A stretch of DNA of 64,000 nt from Tenrec ecaudatus (GCF_050624435.1 NC_134542.1:10189497-10253496); one strand, 5' to 3'; shown: positions 43,688-54,955, numbered from the stretch's first letter. Program-made: numbers and translations. Notes: generated from the letters alone by a model not told the origin.

Positions 43688-43732
43688 GGTTGTGTGTGTG
43701 TGTGTGTGTGAGTGTGTGTGTGTGAGTGTGTT
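43688..43732. repeat. (TG)n microsatellite
   Basis: About 20 TG units with two GAG interruptions. Confidence 0.97.
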
Positions 43733-43957
43733 TTAATAAAAGAGGTACAAATTAACAGCTACATATACTTAATGCTGTATTATTTTAAGATTTCTATTTT
43801 ACATGAACAGAACATGTATAATTATTGGTTTTAGTGTATAACATAGTCAACCATTTGGTTAATAATAAAATAGACTAGTAGATTGAGAAAAAGGTGCTAG
43901 GCAAGATCCGAGTTTATCACTTGTATTATTCAAAGAGTAGACATTTGTTCCGCTGTT

Positions 43958-44260
43958 GTTATTGTTAGGTGCCATTGAGTTGGCTCTGAGTCAGATTGGC
44001 AGCACACACAAGACTCCCTGGTAATGCACCATCCTCACAAGTTTTGTTATGCTTAACTCATTGCGGCAGCCACTGTGTCAGTTCATCTCACTGAGGGCCT
44101 TCCTCTCGTTCACCGTCCCTCTACTTTACCAAGAATGATGTCCTTCTCCAGGGACTGATCTCATCTGACAGCATGTCCTAGGTAAATGAGACAAAACCTC
44201 CCCATCCTTGCCTCTAAGGAGGACTCTGGCTGTACTTCTTCCAAGACAGATTTGTTTGAC
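43958..44260 (-). mobile_element. RTE LINE 3' end, antisense
   Basis: Contains gttaggtgccattgagttgg, gcagccactgtgtcagttca, ctttaccaagaatgatgtcc and ctggctgtacttcttccaag in reverse order of the sense element. Confidence 0.88.
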
Positions 44261-44344
44261 AAAATGGCAGTTTGGACATTCTTGATAGATACAAATAATT
44301 TTCCATTTATCTGTCTTTGCATTATGGGAACAAAAAGAATCTTA

Positions 44345-44585
44345 ACGGGCAGGCTTGGGACTGTGGGTTTATCTGCCAGTTTGTCATAGCGTAATGGCTT
44401 GTGTGCTGCTGTGAGGCTGGGAGCCCTGTCACTGGCACTGCCCGTGTCAGCAGGGCCTCGCAAAGTGAGCCGGTTTCAGTGGAGCTTCCAGACGAAGCAC
44501 AGACTACAAGAGAGGCATCAGCTCCCACTTTCGAGGAAGTAACCGCACAGGAACATTGTCAGACATTGTTGTAAGACATACAAGT
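44345..44585 (+). mobile_element. RTE LINE 5' region
   Basis: Contains gccagtttgtcatagcgtaa, tggcttgtgtgctgctgtga, tggagcttccagacgaagca and gaacattgtcagacattgtt, the region upstream of the RTE ORF. It may belong to the 3' piece that follows. Confidence 0.7.
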
Positions 44586-44619
44586 GTTCATGTGTTATTA
44601 ATGTGGGTCCTTCGTAAAT

Positions 44620-44725
44620 CTCTTTGTCTTGGGGATTGAGGATTAATTGTAAATAGGAAGAACTCCTCAGATAGGATGAGACTAAGAATTCGCCTCACAC
44701 ACTTTGCATGTATTATGAAAAGAGA
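44620..44725 (+). mobile_element. RTE LINE 3' fragment, left part
   Basis: Diverged but ordered: tgtcttggggattgaggatt, agaattcgcctcacacactt and tgcatgtattatgaaaagag. It is interrupted by a retroposon and resumes at 45970. Confidence 0.6.
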
Positions 44726-45969
44726 CAGTTGATCTACAATTGATGGTGAGAAGGGTGTAGAATGCCTGGTGGGGTTTGATCCAGTGAAATGTAGCTGAGA
44801 AGAATTACTGAAAGCCAAATGAAGGTCGAACATGATAATGGGATAAGAGGAACCTAAAAGGAAATAAAGGAAAGAAGTAGGAGGCAAGGGACAGCTATAA
44901 AGGTATAAACACAGGCATGTACACATGTAAATATATTTATATATAATGATAAAGACATAGATCTATGGACATATATTTATATGTTAAGTATTAAGGGAGA
45001 AGACAGACATTGGACCTCTACTCAAGTACTTCTTCAACGCAAGAACGCTTTGTTCTAATGGCCTGGCATTCTGTGATGCTCACCTTCCCAAGACAATCAC
45101 TCAAGTCAAAATGCATGCATAAGCAAATGGGGTGAAGAAAGCTGATGGTGCCCAGCTATTAAAAGAAATAGCATCCGGGTTCTTAAAAGCTGGAAGAAAA
45201 ACAAGCAGACATCTAGCTGGGAAGCAACAAAGCCCGCGTGGAAGAAGCACACCAGCCTGTGTGACCATGAGCTACTGACAGGATCAGAAATCAGGCATCA
45301 GAAGACCCCAAAATAAACTATCATATTAATGCGAACAAGGGCGGGCTGAGTGGAGACCCAAAGCCCATCTGTAGACCATTGGACATCCCCTCACAGAAGG
45401 GTCCCAAGGAAGGAACAAGGTAGCCAGGGTGCAGTATAGCACTTGAAACATACAGCATTCCTCTAGTTCTATATGCTTCCACCACCCACCACGCACTATC
45501 ATAACCTCCATTCTACCTTACAAAACCAGCTCGACCAGAGCGGGTGCACTGGTACAGATAAGAGCTCTTGACACACAGAATCCAGGACAGATAAACCCCT
45601 CAGGACAATAATGGGAGTAGCGATACCATGAAGGTCGGGAGGGAATGGGGGAGCAGATAGCAATGATTAAAGTATAATTTTCTGGCCCGTCCCCCCTGTC
45701 AGGGTGATGAACACCAGAAACATGAATGAAGGGAGACAGCAGACAGTGTAAAATAAGAAAATAATAATAATTTATTTTATCAAGGGTTTATGGCGGTGGG
45801 AGGGGGGAAGGAGGGAAACAATGAGGAGCTGATACCAAGGGCTCAAGTAGAAAGAAAATGTTTTGATAAGGATGATAGCAACATATGTACAAATGTGATT
45901 GACACAATGACTGTATGGATTGTTATAAAAGCATAAGAGCCCCCATTAAAATGATTTTTAAAATAATAA
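44726..45969 (+). mobile_element. 2-kb retroposon inserted in RTE
   Basis: A 1.24-kb sense copy from gttgatctacaattgatggt through one 248-bp unit (about 45070-45320) to agcccccattaaaatgattt and an A-rich tail. aaaagaga at the left and aaaaaaga at the right may be a short target duplication. Confidence 0.88.
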
Positions 45970-46010
45970 AAAAGACCAATCCCTGAAAGAGGACTTCATC
46001 AAAAATTATT
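45970..46010 (+). mobile_element. RTE LINE 3' fragment, right part
   Basis: gaccaatccctgaaagagga then cttcatc follows the RTE order after 44725. The remaining 3' end is not recognised. Confidence 0.5.
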
Positions 46011-46620
46011 ACTTCCAGCCTTTATACATTCATGGCTTTGTTCCAAGCAAAACATGTATAAATATATCTCTGACTGCAGACAAGATCAATCAGTAATACT
46101 CATTTTAGTATTGCTCACTCACTCACTTAGTGTTGTTAAGGTACCTTCAAAAAATTATTTCATTAAGACTGTCTCCCAAGGGTATTTGCTGGGCTAGTTA
46201 CATGCAATACAGAGAGGTCAGCTCAGAAGTTCCAGGCGAAGTGTTATGTGGAACCTTGAAGGGGCAATCTTGATAGCTGTTCTCAAAGGACATAGGATAG
46301 TCATGTGATCTGACTGAAAAGAAGTTCTAAAAAATTTTAAAATGCATTTGTGATTACTGAAAAAGAGACCTGGGATTATTTTCTATTAGGACAATGTACC
46401 TGCTTATTCTTCAAAGGTGGTAAAAGCTGTTCTAAAAGAATTGCAATGAGAAATCTTACCCCTTTTACCCTCCTGCCCTGATCTTGCCCTTTAAGACTTC
46501 TTTTTATTCCCCACACTCCGCCTACAAATGAAAGGGGATTTGTGTCTCTCCAGGATGCCCACATTGCTATTTTTACGTAGTGTGAATTGAAGAGAGCAGA
46601 GTTCTTCCAGGAAGGTTTTC
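46011..46620. other. Unassigned sequence
   Basis: No feature recognised. Confidence 0.4.
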
Positions 46621-46621
46621 A

Positions 46622-46812
46622 CAGTGGTTGAATCTATTCTGAATCATAGTGGTGTTACAGGAGAGAATAGAGCTGCTCCATCGGGTTTCTGAGACTTTGA
46701 AACTTTATAGAAGCAGATAGCCTTTAAAAAGGCAGACAGACTCTCTTATGGAATGGATTTAAACTACTGCAAGTGTGCTTAGCAAACCAATGCTTAATCA
46801 ACTAGGTGACCA
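46622..46812 (-). mobile_element. AfroSINE, antisense
   Basis: Contains gaatctattctgaatcatag, gaatagagctgctccatcgg, tttctgagactttgaaactt and a reversed head near aatcaactaggtgacc. Confidence 0.75.
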
Positions 46813-48124
46813 GGTTTAAAAGGTGGATCCATCCTCTTCAGAAGTATATAGACTTAGATGGAGAATATATTGAGAAATAATAGCTTCACATTGAGACGTT
46901 TTTATTTGATACAGATTTATATTACTTTATAGCAATACTTTTTTACTTCCCTTTTATGGAAAAATTTGACAGTGATTTTGTTTTCTTCAGTGTGCATCGA
47001 GCTTGGCACTATAAACTATGATTGAGGTCAGTTTTGTATGTTCACATGTGATATTTTCTACACAGAATGGTCTACTGGGTTTTTCCTTGGGGTTTTTTAA
47101 TAAATCTTTGATTTATTTATGCTATAAAATTTTAAAACTTAATTTACCTGGAATCTGACATAAAGTGTAGAGATAATATTCAATTTATAAATCTAATACA
47201 TTTTACCATATCCTTGATTAATATTTATCAACTCAAGTTAAATGATGAAATGCTCTGAATTAACTGGCCCACTTACAACTCAATTAAATTTCCTCAAGTC
47301 TACATTTATAAGCATAATATTTTAAAAGCTACATTAAATAAATCTCATAGATCAAAGGGACTATAAAATTCAAATTCTCCTATCATCCCACACAATCATT
47401 TACAAACTTAATGTGATTCTTACATACATTTCAAATAAAATGACAAGGTCAGATCAGTCACAGAATTTACACTAGAACTCTCAAGCCAGTCTGCTATAGA
47501 TTTTATTCAGCATTTTATGTTAAACACTAGAAATGCCAAATAAAGGTCAAATTGTTCCCGAAACCAGTGCAGGATTATGAATACAATAGACTTCATTTAT
47601 TATAGCAAGTCCATTTACTTCTAGTTCTTCCCATGGTTGGACATCCATGCATTTGTCTACCAAGCAGACATCATTTCTGATAAATGAAGATAGCCAACTC
47701 TAACAATTTGCAGTTACTATCTTAACTGGATGAGTATATCTAAGGGTCAACTATTTTCAGCAGATAAATAATATTCAAGGTATTTACCCAGTGATTCAGA
47801 TGGCCACCTGTGTCCTTGTTGCTGTAGTTGCTTTGAGAATAGTGCATTCTGTGGAGATCCTTCACATGGAGCTGAATCTCTCAACTACCTGCTTGATTAA
47901 GTTACGTAATAATGGAAGAGTTTCATCTAACTTTCACAGTGGAGACCTCTTACTACATATTGCAAACTTCCTTCAACTATCCTATTCCCTGCATGATTAA
48001 GTCCAGTATTCTTTCAAATTATTTTTCACAGGCCAGGCTACAGTCTTATAGCGATTTTCATGATATCTGAATGAATTAAATCAGATGGGACTTAAACAAT
48101 AAGGTAACTTACTGTGAAAGTTAA
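46813..48124. other. Unassigned, repeat-poor AT-rich sequence
   Basis: 1.3 kb with no recognised element or exon. Strongly AT-rich around 46860-47450. Confidence 0.4.
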
Positions 48125-48600
48125 GGTTCTGTGAAACTTGATTGAGGCCGGAGTCTTAATGGTTTGATAGTTTAGACATAGCAATCACCCCTAAAACCAA
48201 TGTGAAATCTCTTTGGGAGTGGAGTGAGGCCTGCTTCCAATATAGGTAGACACTGTGGAAAAGCTTAATTGGTTGCTTTCTGCTTTGGGATCCTACTTTC
48301 TGAATTTGAGAAAGCGGGCTGCCATTTGACCAGCTGATCTTGGATTCAATTATGTTTGCAACCAGAAGCCTGCAGCTTGCACTGCGAACTTTCGGTTCAC
48401 CAATCTCTAAATCTACATGGATCAAGAAAAGCCTCTAGCCTGACATCTAACCCATAGACTTGGAACTCATCCAATAGGACAGCTATATGAGCCATGTCCT
48501 TGATATAAAGCCCTCTGTATAAATTGACCTACATAAGCTTCATTGATTTTTTTCCTATAGCCAGACATCCTGACCTTGGATCCATTAAAACATAATAGAA
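48125..48600 (+). mobile_element. MaLR-type LTR (family B)
   Basis: Contains aaaagcctctagcctgacat, cccatagacttggaactcat, gccatgtccttgatataaag and an end near ttttcctatagccagacatc. Same family and order as the LTR at 398-1103. 5' part diverged. Confidence 0.65.
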
Positions 48601-49030
48601 AGGGCTAAAGAGTGGCTTTCAAGTTGAGTTTTTCAGGAGCAGTTTTGAGAAAAATACAATAGTCTTGCTCACAAGAGAGCTAGGCTATGATTAGAAATAT
48701 TGTAATAGCAACCACTAGCTTTACAGCCAGAAACCTTGGCAAACATTCATATCTAAAATGATTAAGCTCTTACTACATAGGAAAATGAAAGAACTGATAT
48801 TTTTAATGTAAAATCAGTTGAGATACTAATTTAAATCCCTAGGGAAGCTTCTAAGAAAATAAGTGCAAAAATAGAACAAAGAAATTGTAAGGAAATCTAA
48901 AAGGTATACAAGAAACCGTGATTTACCCAGCACAATACAATAATGGACGAAAATAGGAATAAAATAGGCAGGTAGAACTCTAACAGAAAAATGATAGGCA
49001 TAGATCTGATCTCATCTGTAAATATGTTAG
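48601..49030. other. Unassigned AT-rich sequence
   Basis: No feature recognised. Confidence 0.4.
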
Positions 49031-49031
49031 T

Positions 49032-49032
49032 G

Positions 49033-49064
<32 letters not shown>
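49032..49064. repeat. (AC)n microsatellite
   Basis: About 15 uninterrupted AC units. Confidence 0.97.
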
Positions 49065-49065
<1 letters not shown>

Positions 49066-49324
49066 GGCCACAGTCATCAAAGTGATTCTGACTCAAACCG
49101 AGCCTATATTGTGTTCAGTGACTGTAAATTTAGCATCCTAATGCCTATCAACAAACATCAAAGGGTAAAAAAATCGTAGAATGACATATTTATAATGATC
49201 TTACAAAGACACACAGATTCAAGATGCAAAGGAATTGAAAATAAATAGGAAACGGGGAAATCAGGTGAACAATACCCTTATGAGAGCAGGCAAAACTATC
49301 ATAATATCAGACAAAATGCTGTCA
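49065..49324. other. Unassigned sequence
   Basis: No feature recognised. Confidence 0.4.
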
Positions 49325-49412
49325 TTAGGTGTTATCAAGTTGGGTTCATACAACTCTATGTACATCAGACTAAACGATGAGCAATTTCTGACCCTTCACC
49401 AGCCTCCTAATC
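49325..49412 (-). mobile_element. RTE LINE 3' end, antisense, left part
   Basis: gtgttatcaagttgggttca, ctatgtacatcagactaaac and gacccttcaccagcctccta are the reversed RTE 3' end up to the SPIN insertion point. Confidence 0.75.
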
Positions 49413-49604
49413 CAGCGGTTCTCAACCTGTGGGTCGCGATCCCTCCCGAGGTCAAACAACCCTTTCACAGGGATCGTCCGATATATAACAATAGCAAAAT
49501 TACAGTTAAGACATAGCAATGAAAATAATGTTATGGTTGGGGGTCACCACAACGTGAGGAACTGTGTGAAAGGATCGTGGCATGAGGAAGGTTGGGAACC
49601 CCTG
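49413..49604. mobile_element. SPIN-type hAT MITE, intact ends
   Basis: 192 bp with left terminus cagcggttctcaacctg and right terminus aggttgggaacccctg, inverted to each other. Internal cccgaggtcaaacaaccctt, tcacagggatcg and attacagttaagacatagca follow the SPIN short-form pattern. Flanks tcctaatc and ttctaatt agree at 6 of 8 bases. It lies inside an antisense RTE copy that rejoins when it is removed. Confidence 0.92.
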
Positions 49605-49945
49605 TTCTAATTGGTATGGCGTTTGACTCCGCTGTCGCAGCCATGATGTCATTCCAGCTTATTGCAGGTCTTCCTATTTTTCTCTGCCCTTCTGCTTTAC
49701 CAAACACGTTATTCTTTTCCAAGGTCTGGTCTCTCCTGACAAGTCCAAAGTATATGAGATGAAATCTCTCTCTCTTTGCCTCTCAAAACACCATTCTAGC
49801 TGTACTTCTTCCAAGACGCATATATTTTTTTCTTTTGGCAGTCTCGGTTACTTTCAATATTCTTTGCCGACACTATAATTCAAATGCATCAATTCTTCTG
49901 TGGCATTCCTTATTCTTTGTCCAACTTTTGCACGCATAGGAAGCA
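49605..49945 (-). mobile_element. RTE LINE 3' part, antisense, right part
   Basis: Continues the copy begun at 49325: gactccgctgtcgcagccat, ctgctttaccaaacacgtta, agctgtacttcttccaagac, aatattctttgccgacacta and atgcatcaattcttctgtgg. Confidence 0.85.
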
Positions 49946-49965
49946 ATAAAACAATAATACCTTGG

Positions 49966-50355
49966 TGTGTTAGTCCAGGTTGACGGGAAACAAATCCAGA
50001 GGCAGTCACGTATGCGTAAGAGAGAGCTTTATATCAAGAAGTAAGTATGCATCAGTAAAGCATCCCAGCCCAGTCCAGATCCAGTCCATAAGTTCAATAT
50101 TAGCCCATAAGTCCAATGCTAGCCTATGAATTCCTCTTCAGACTCACACACTACGTGCACTAATTTCCAAGGCAGGAAGATCAGCCTCTGGTGGCTGGGA
50201 AATTCCGAGGTTCCAATGGTAACGGGTGCATCTCCAGGGCTGCGTTAGCGTGGCTCCATGTGGCTTGTCAGCGGGAAGGTGAAGCGGAGAGAAAGGAAGA
50301 AAGAGATGAACTTCCACAAACCTCATGAGAAGGGCATGCCCACTAGAGAGGATCA
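49966..50355 (-). mobile_element. MaLR-type LTR (family A), antisense, truncated
   Basis: Begins tgtgttagtccaggttgacg and continues through tcccagcccagtccagatcc and gtggctccatgtggcttgtc to cctcatgagaagggcatgcc. The last 100 bases of the reversed LTR are missing. Confidence 0.85.
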
Positions 50356-50434
50356 TGAGTTTTTAAAGCCCCTAGTTTTGTTTTTTTTGTTAGTGTGTGC
50401 GTTCCACATTTCAATTTTTCTGATTTTTTTCAAG

Positions 50435-50587
50435 ACCATTTTATTGGGAACTACTAGAGATACCATGTTATTCCACACTTCAATCACATCAAGCATTTTT
50501 AATGTATGTTGGCAGTGGTTATTTTCTTACTTTGAGTTGTTCCACCTCAGCAAATGGAAATTTCATGACAGAAATGTGCAATACCTA
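50435..50587 (-). mobile_element. Possible variant retroposon 3' end, antisense
   Basis: ccattttattgggaactact then acttcaatcacatcaagcat looks like the reversed 3' end of a related afrotherian LINE family. No tail or duplication can be defined. Confidence 0.35.
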
Positions 50588-50937
50588 TGACTTCTTCATT
50601 GCAAATACCTTTTTCAGCAACATGAATGGTCACTGTATATAGGACCTTGCCAAATGGGTTACAAATGGATCAAATCGACTATATTTGTGGAAATACACAA
50701 TGAAGAAGTTCAATATTACTAGCCCAAACAAGAACAGAAATCAACTGTAGACCACACTATCAATTTCATATGGAAGCTATACAATATTTAAACAAACTTT
50801 TCAGACCTGAAATACAGCTTTGAGGATATCCCACTTGATTTTAAAGACCATCTTAAAAAAAAAAAGATTTGAACACTAATAACTGAAAACCAGATACACT
50901 ATGGGGATGACATCAAGAACATCAAACATGGAGAATG

Positions 50938-51058
50938 AAAACCCACTCCTTCCTGGCATCAGGTAAGATTCATCGGGATCTTATAGGACATAATAGATCT
51001 AGCCCTGTGGGTTTTTGAGGCTATAAGTCTTTACAGGAACAGAAAGCCTCATTATCCC
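50938..51058 (-). mobile_element. AfroSINE inserted in RTE, antisense
   Basis: Contains aaaacccactccttcctggc, ctagccctgtgggtttttga and aagtctttacaggaacagaa. The RTE text joins across it (acatcaaacatgg to gggtcattaaaa). Confidence 0.75.
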
Positions 51059-51386
51059 TAGAGAGCAAAGGGTCATTAAAAACACAGAAAGACAGAAAAG
51101 ACCAAATTGTATGTCAGAAGAGACTCTGAAACTTTCTGTTTAACATATAATGGAAGAAATCATGAAGTGAAAGAACTAAAAGGAAAAATTCAAGAGTCGC
51201 TTGAAAAGAGAGTCTAAAGTGTTAGATGAGAAGATGGCGTTAGGAAATCAACAGGAAATAAAATGCTGCCCGTTTTTTCAAAAATCAAAGGAACTGAAGA
51301 CAAAGCAATTGTCGAGTTGCACTATTGAAGTATTTTATGGGGAAACATTTGAATGATGCAAAGGCATCAAAAGAAAATCAGAGTCA

Positions 51387-51535
51387 TTCTTACTTGGCAG
51401 GGCGAGGCTCACCCATTGCACTGCGGGTGTGCTGACCCATTGCGATTTCCCCAAATGTGGGAAACTCGACTGCATAGTGTGTGGTAGTGGGGGACTGCGT
51501 TTGCATGCTCCCCTAAAATAAAAAATAAAATCAAA
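51387..51535 (+). pseudogene. U1 snRNA pseudogene lacking stem-loop I
   Basis: After a 5' end reading cttacttggcag (U1 has ACUUACCUGGCAG), the copy skips about 36 bases that form stem-loop I, and then follows U1 closely: ggcgaggct at 51401, gctgaccc at 51431, gcgatttccccaaatgtggg at 51442-51461, gaaactcgactgcat at 51461-51475 and gtggtagtgggggactgcgt at 51481-51500, ending ctcccct. An A-rich tail follows (51516-51535). The Sm-site region reads agtgtgtgg in place of aatttgtgg. About 129 bases remain of the usual 164. Truncation, tail and site mutations show a retropseudogene inside the RTE copy, not a working U1 gene. Confidence 0.92.
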
Positions 51536-51602
51536 ATTATATACAGATTGTTGGACATCCAACCATTTCGAGAAGTAAGATATGATCAAGAACCAACAAT
51601 GT

Positions 51603-52035
51603 TATTTGTTACTTGGTGTCATTGAGTCAGTCCCCACCCATCGTGATCCTATGCACAACAGAAAAAAACACAACAGGGCCCTTGTCATCTCACACTGTTC
51701 CCACTGTTGCAGCACTGTGTCCGTCGTCTAGTTGAGGGACTTCCTCTTTTTTCTCTGTCCCTTGATTTTACCAAGCATGAGGGCCTTCTCCAGGGATTGG
51801 CCTCTTCTGACAATAGGTCCAAAGTATGTAAGACAAAGTCTTACTCTAAGGAAGTTTTGTGCAGCAAATATACCTAATGCAGCACATCTTTTGATCTCTT
51901 GACTGCTGCTTTCCTGAGCAGTGATTGTGGAGCCAAGCAGGACAAAAATCCTTGACAATTTGTTGTACTGTTGTGGCTTATTTGTGCTGTGATACTGGAT
52001 GTATGTCACCAGAATTTCAAATGTCAGAGGAGTCA
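51603..52035 (-). mobile_element. RTE LINE 3' piece inserted in RTE, antisense
   Basis: Reversed RTE 3' landmarks: cttggtgtcattgagtcagt, cactgttgcagcactgtgtc, gattttaccaagcatgaggg and cttttgatctcttgactgct. Host text caagaaccaacaatg at 51585 and caagaaccaatgatact at 52047 looks like a short target duplication. Confidence 0.82.
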
Positions 52036-52396
52036 CCCAAAGTGAACAAGAACCAATGATACTGAAGAAAAATGTCTAAGTTGCACTGAAAGCATTTGCA
52101 AAAATAAGCCTCCAGAAATTGATGGAATACCGACTGAAAACTCCCAGCTAACTGATGTAGCACTAAAATCACGACCCTTCGTATGCCTAGGAATTTGGAA
52201 GATGACTACCAGTCAATCAAATGAAAGAGATCCTATTTGTGCCCATTCCAAAGAAAGGATACTCAATAGAATGCAGAGATCATGGAACATTATCATTAAT
52301 ATCACACGCAAGTAACTTTTTTCATGAAGACAATTCAATAATAATTGCAACAGAATATCAACAGGAAGCTGCCAGAAATTTAAGCTGGATTCAGGA

Positions 52397-52924
52397 TGTG
52401 GTAGTTACATAATCTGGTGTCAATTTGATGGTTCATAGTGAAGGAGTGGAGTTTAGCCTATCAATCAGATTATAGCCAAGGAGACCTCTGCGTGAGTATG
52501 GCCTCCTCCTGAGGATTCTTGGAACTCCTGTTTTCCTCCTTGGAGGTAGGAGATACTCTCTCTATGTTCACTCCCTACGTGACAGCCCTGACTAGAAGCC
52601 ACATGGACCTATCTAGATGCAGAGCCCTGGGAGCTGGAGAAACCATGTGGGACCCCTGCCAGTGCTGAGAAGCTAACACCACCACTTGTTCCACAAGACT
52701 TCCCACCCACTGGCATGTGGCCTTCCTGCATTCAGCGTCATTGCATGTGTTTCATGAGTCTGAAGAGGGCTTTACAGATTGGTACCAGACATATGGGCTA
52801 ATGTCGGACTTAATCTGGACTGTGCTGTTTTCTCAATATTCGATGGTTTTTGTACATAAAGCTCTTTCTTATATACATATGAGTTTCTATGAATTTGTTT
52901 CTCTAGTCGACCCGGAGTAACACA
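52397..52924 (+). repeat. 5' LTR of the MaLR element
   Basis: Starts tgtggtagttacataatctg, has a TATA-like tttgtacataaagctctttc near 52850, and ends tctagtcgacccggagtaac then aca. 528 bp. Confidence 0.9.
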
Positions 52925-54474
52925 TTATGGTACCTTGGGAGTGGGGTACTGAGAAACACATCATGAAAATGGAGAGTAGATGCTTGCTTGACCTCTCCCT
53001 CATGGTAATTTTTCTTCTTGGGCTAGCCAGAGGTCAGATGTGGCCATGCAGTTTGCTGTGTTGTTTTCTGGAGGGAATGTAGGAAGTTAAAATTTTGATT
53101 ATTTTGTTTGGTTGAAGTCTTTGGTTATTCCTGTGTAAATTGCCAAAAATGAATGCTGTTAATGTATATTTTGTGCTCAGGGGACAAAATCGCCCCTTGA
53201 ATTTTTCAGAGCTGTTCAGGGAAAACGGTTGACAGAGGTCAAATCGCTAACAAAAAACTTGGATTTGGCTTGCTACTCTGAGGCCTAATTCCATATTTTC
53301 TATCAATAGAATAGTTTAGATAAGGATTGAACTTGACTGTTTTAATAATTAAGTTTAGTATCTGACTCTACTTTGTATATACTGACTTCCTCTGTTTATT
53401 ATTGTTGATATAAGGATTAACATAAATAATTATTGGGAAGAATTAAAATAGAGAGCTTGTAAACCCACTTGTCTTGGGCCATTACAATTTGGTCTTTAAA
53501 TGGTTTTAGGACACATCTGAAAAGGAGGCTCTGAACAGATAAGCCCCACCCAGTGTCTTAAGTACTCAGGACATTCTAATGTGAAGAGATATGTCTAGGG
53601 GCTGTTGACAGATTGAAGAAAAAGGAACTTTCAATTTTTGAAGTTTGAACTAGTGTTTTTTGGTCAGAAACTGGGGGAAAAAATTCTGAGACTACATAGA
53701 ATACTCCGCTCTGGGACCAAAAGTTAAAGGGAGTCTGTGACAGGCTGAAATGCTAACTAGGTGACCACCTGGATCCACTTGTTGAGCAGAAGTGGGAGAA
53801 AAGCAGCAGTAGAGAAATGGGTTGAGTCTGGCATGGACTCCCATGGACCTAGTTTACAGAGACTAGAGGAGAAGATGAGAGCTGGTTGACTGGTCAGAAG
53901 TTAATGACCTAGTCCAAGGGGGCTAGGGTTGTTGAGAAATTGTGACAGTGCCCGTGGTCTAAAGGCAAGGCAACCAATGGGCACCCTGGAGAGACTAAGT
54001 AAGGCAGCCCACATTGAGTTGACTAGAACTCAACCAGATGAATAGAAGATAGTTGAGCCTGTGAACTGGTGCATATTGCTGCAGACTTTTTAGATGGCCT
54101 GTCCTGATTTGACTTTGTTTACACATGCGGACTTCATCCAACTGCGATGAAGATTCCTCACATCAGCGAATATGATTGTCTCTTCAGAGCACTGGATTGA
54201 TGTAAGCGGGCAGTATAGAAATTGGATTCATAGATGGGGGAATATATTTGTAGGATTATAGGATTAAGATGTAGGTGTTACTTAATTGTAATAGTCATAG
54301 GATATTTTTTGTTTTGTTCACTTATAGAATGTTTTGTTTAAATGATGGTGGTACATTTTTAATTGCATGCATTTTAATTTTATTGTGTTACATACACATA
54401 TGATTTTATTATTGTTTGAAAATTATATATGGCTAAAGAGTTAAGTCAAAGTGTCAAATTGACAAGAGGTGGTC
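52925..54474 (+). other. Internal region of the MaLR element
   Basis: Carries the primer-binding-like sequence near its start and a purine-rich aagaggtggtc just before the 3' LTR. No frame longer than about 60 codons is convincing. Nothing else is recognised. Confidence 0.75.
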
Positions 54475-54955
54475 AGTGGTAGTTACATAATCTGGTGTCA
54501 ATTTTAGGATTCAGAGTGAAGGTAAGAATCTAGCCTGTCAATCAGATCACAGCCAATGAGGCCTCTGTGTGGGCATGGCCTTCTCCTAAGGATCCTGAGA
54601 ACTCCCGTTTTGTTTTGTTTTGTTTTGTTTTGTTTTTGAGGTGTGAGACTCTCTGTGTGTATGTCTTCACTCCCTGCATGACAGCATGACAGTCCTGACA
54701 AGAAGCCACATGGACCTATCCTGGTGCAGCCAGTGCCCTGGAAACTGGAGAAACCACATGGAGACTGCTGCCAGCGCTGAGAAGCTTACACCACCACTGA
54801 CTCCACAATACTTCCCACCCACTGGTCTGTGGTCGTCCTGCATTTGGCATCATTGCATATGTTTCATGAGTCTGAAGAGGACCTTATAGATTGGTATCAG
54901 ACATACAGGCTAATATTGGACTTATTTGTTTCTCTAGTCTACCCAAACTAACACA
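54475..54955 (+). repeat. 3' LTR of the MaLR element
   Basis: Matches the 5' LTR (gtggtagttacataatctgg, ctctgtgtgggcatggcctt) and ends tctagtctacccaaactaac then aca. A GTTTT microsatellite lies at 54608-54640. It is 47 bases shorter than the 5' LTR. Confidence 0.9.

Larger units (their letters stand above)
50588..52396 (+). mobile_element. RTE LINE host element, first part
   Basis: Begins in the endonuclease C-terminal part (cttcttcattgcaaatacct) and continues through the pre-RT connector to ccagaaatttaagctggatt. Three later insertions lie inside: a SINE (50938-51058), a U1 pseudogene (51389-51535) and an inverted RTE piece (51603-52035). The element continues at 54956 after a provirus, and again at 55847. 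Frames are broken throughout. Confidence 0.88.
52397..54955 (+). mobile_element. MaLR-type endogenous retrovirus-like element, two LTRs
   Basis: Two direct LTRs (52397-52924 and 54475-54955) enclose about 1.55 kb. The element sits in an RTE copy, and its flanks are cagga and cagta, matching at 4 of 5, the expected 5-bp duplication. Right after the 5' LTR, tggtaccttgggagtgggg (52928-52946) has the layout of the leucine-tRNA-like primer binding site of ERVL-MaLR elements. The internal sequence has no open frame of gag, pol or env type, as is usual for non-autonomous MaLR elements. It is inactive. Confidence 0.88.

Noticed and set aside
51387..51515. A functional U1 snRNA gene
   Set aside because: Stem-loop I is missing, the Sm-site region is altered, an A-rich tail is present, and it sits inside an RTE.
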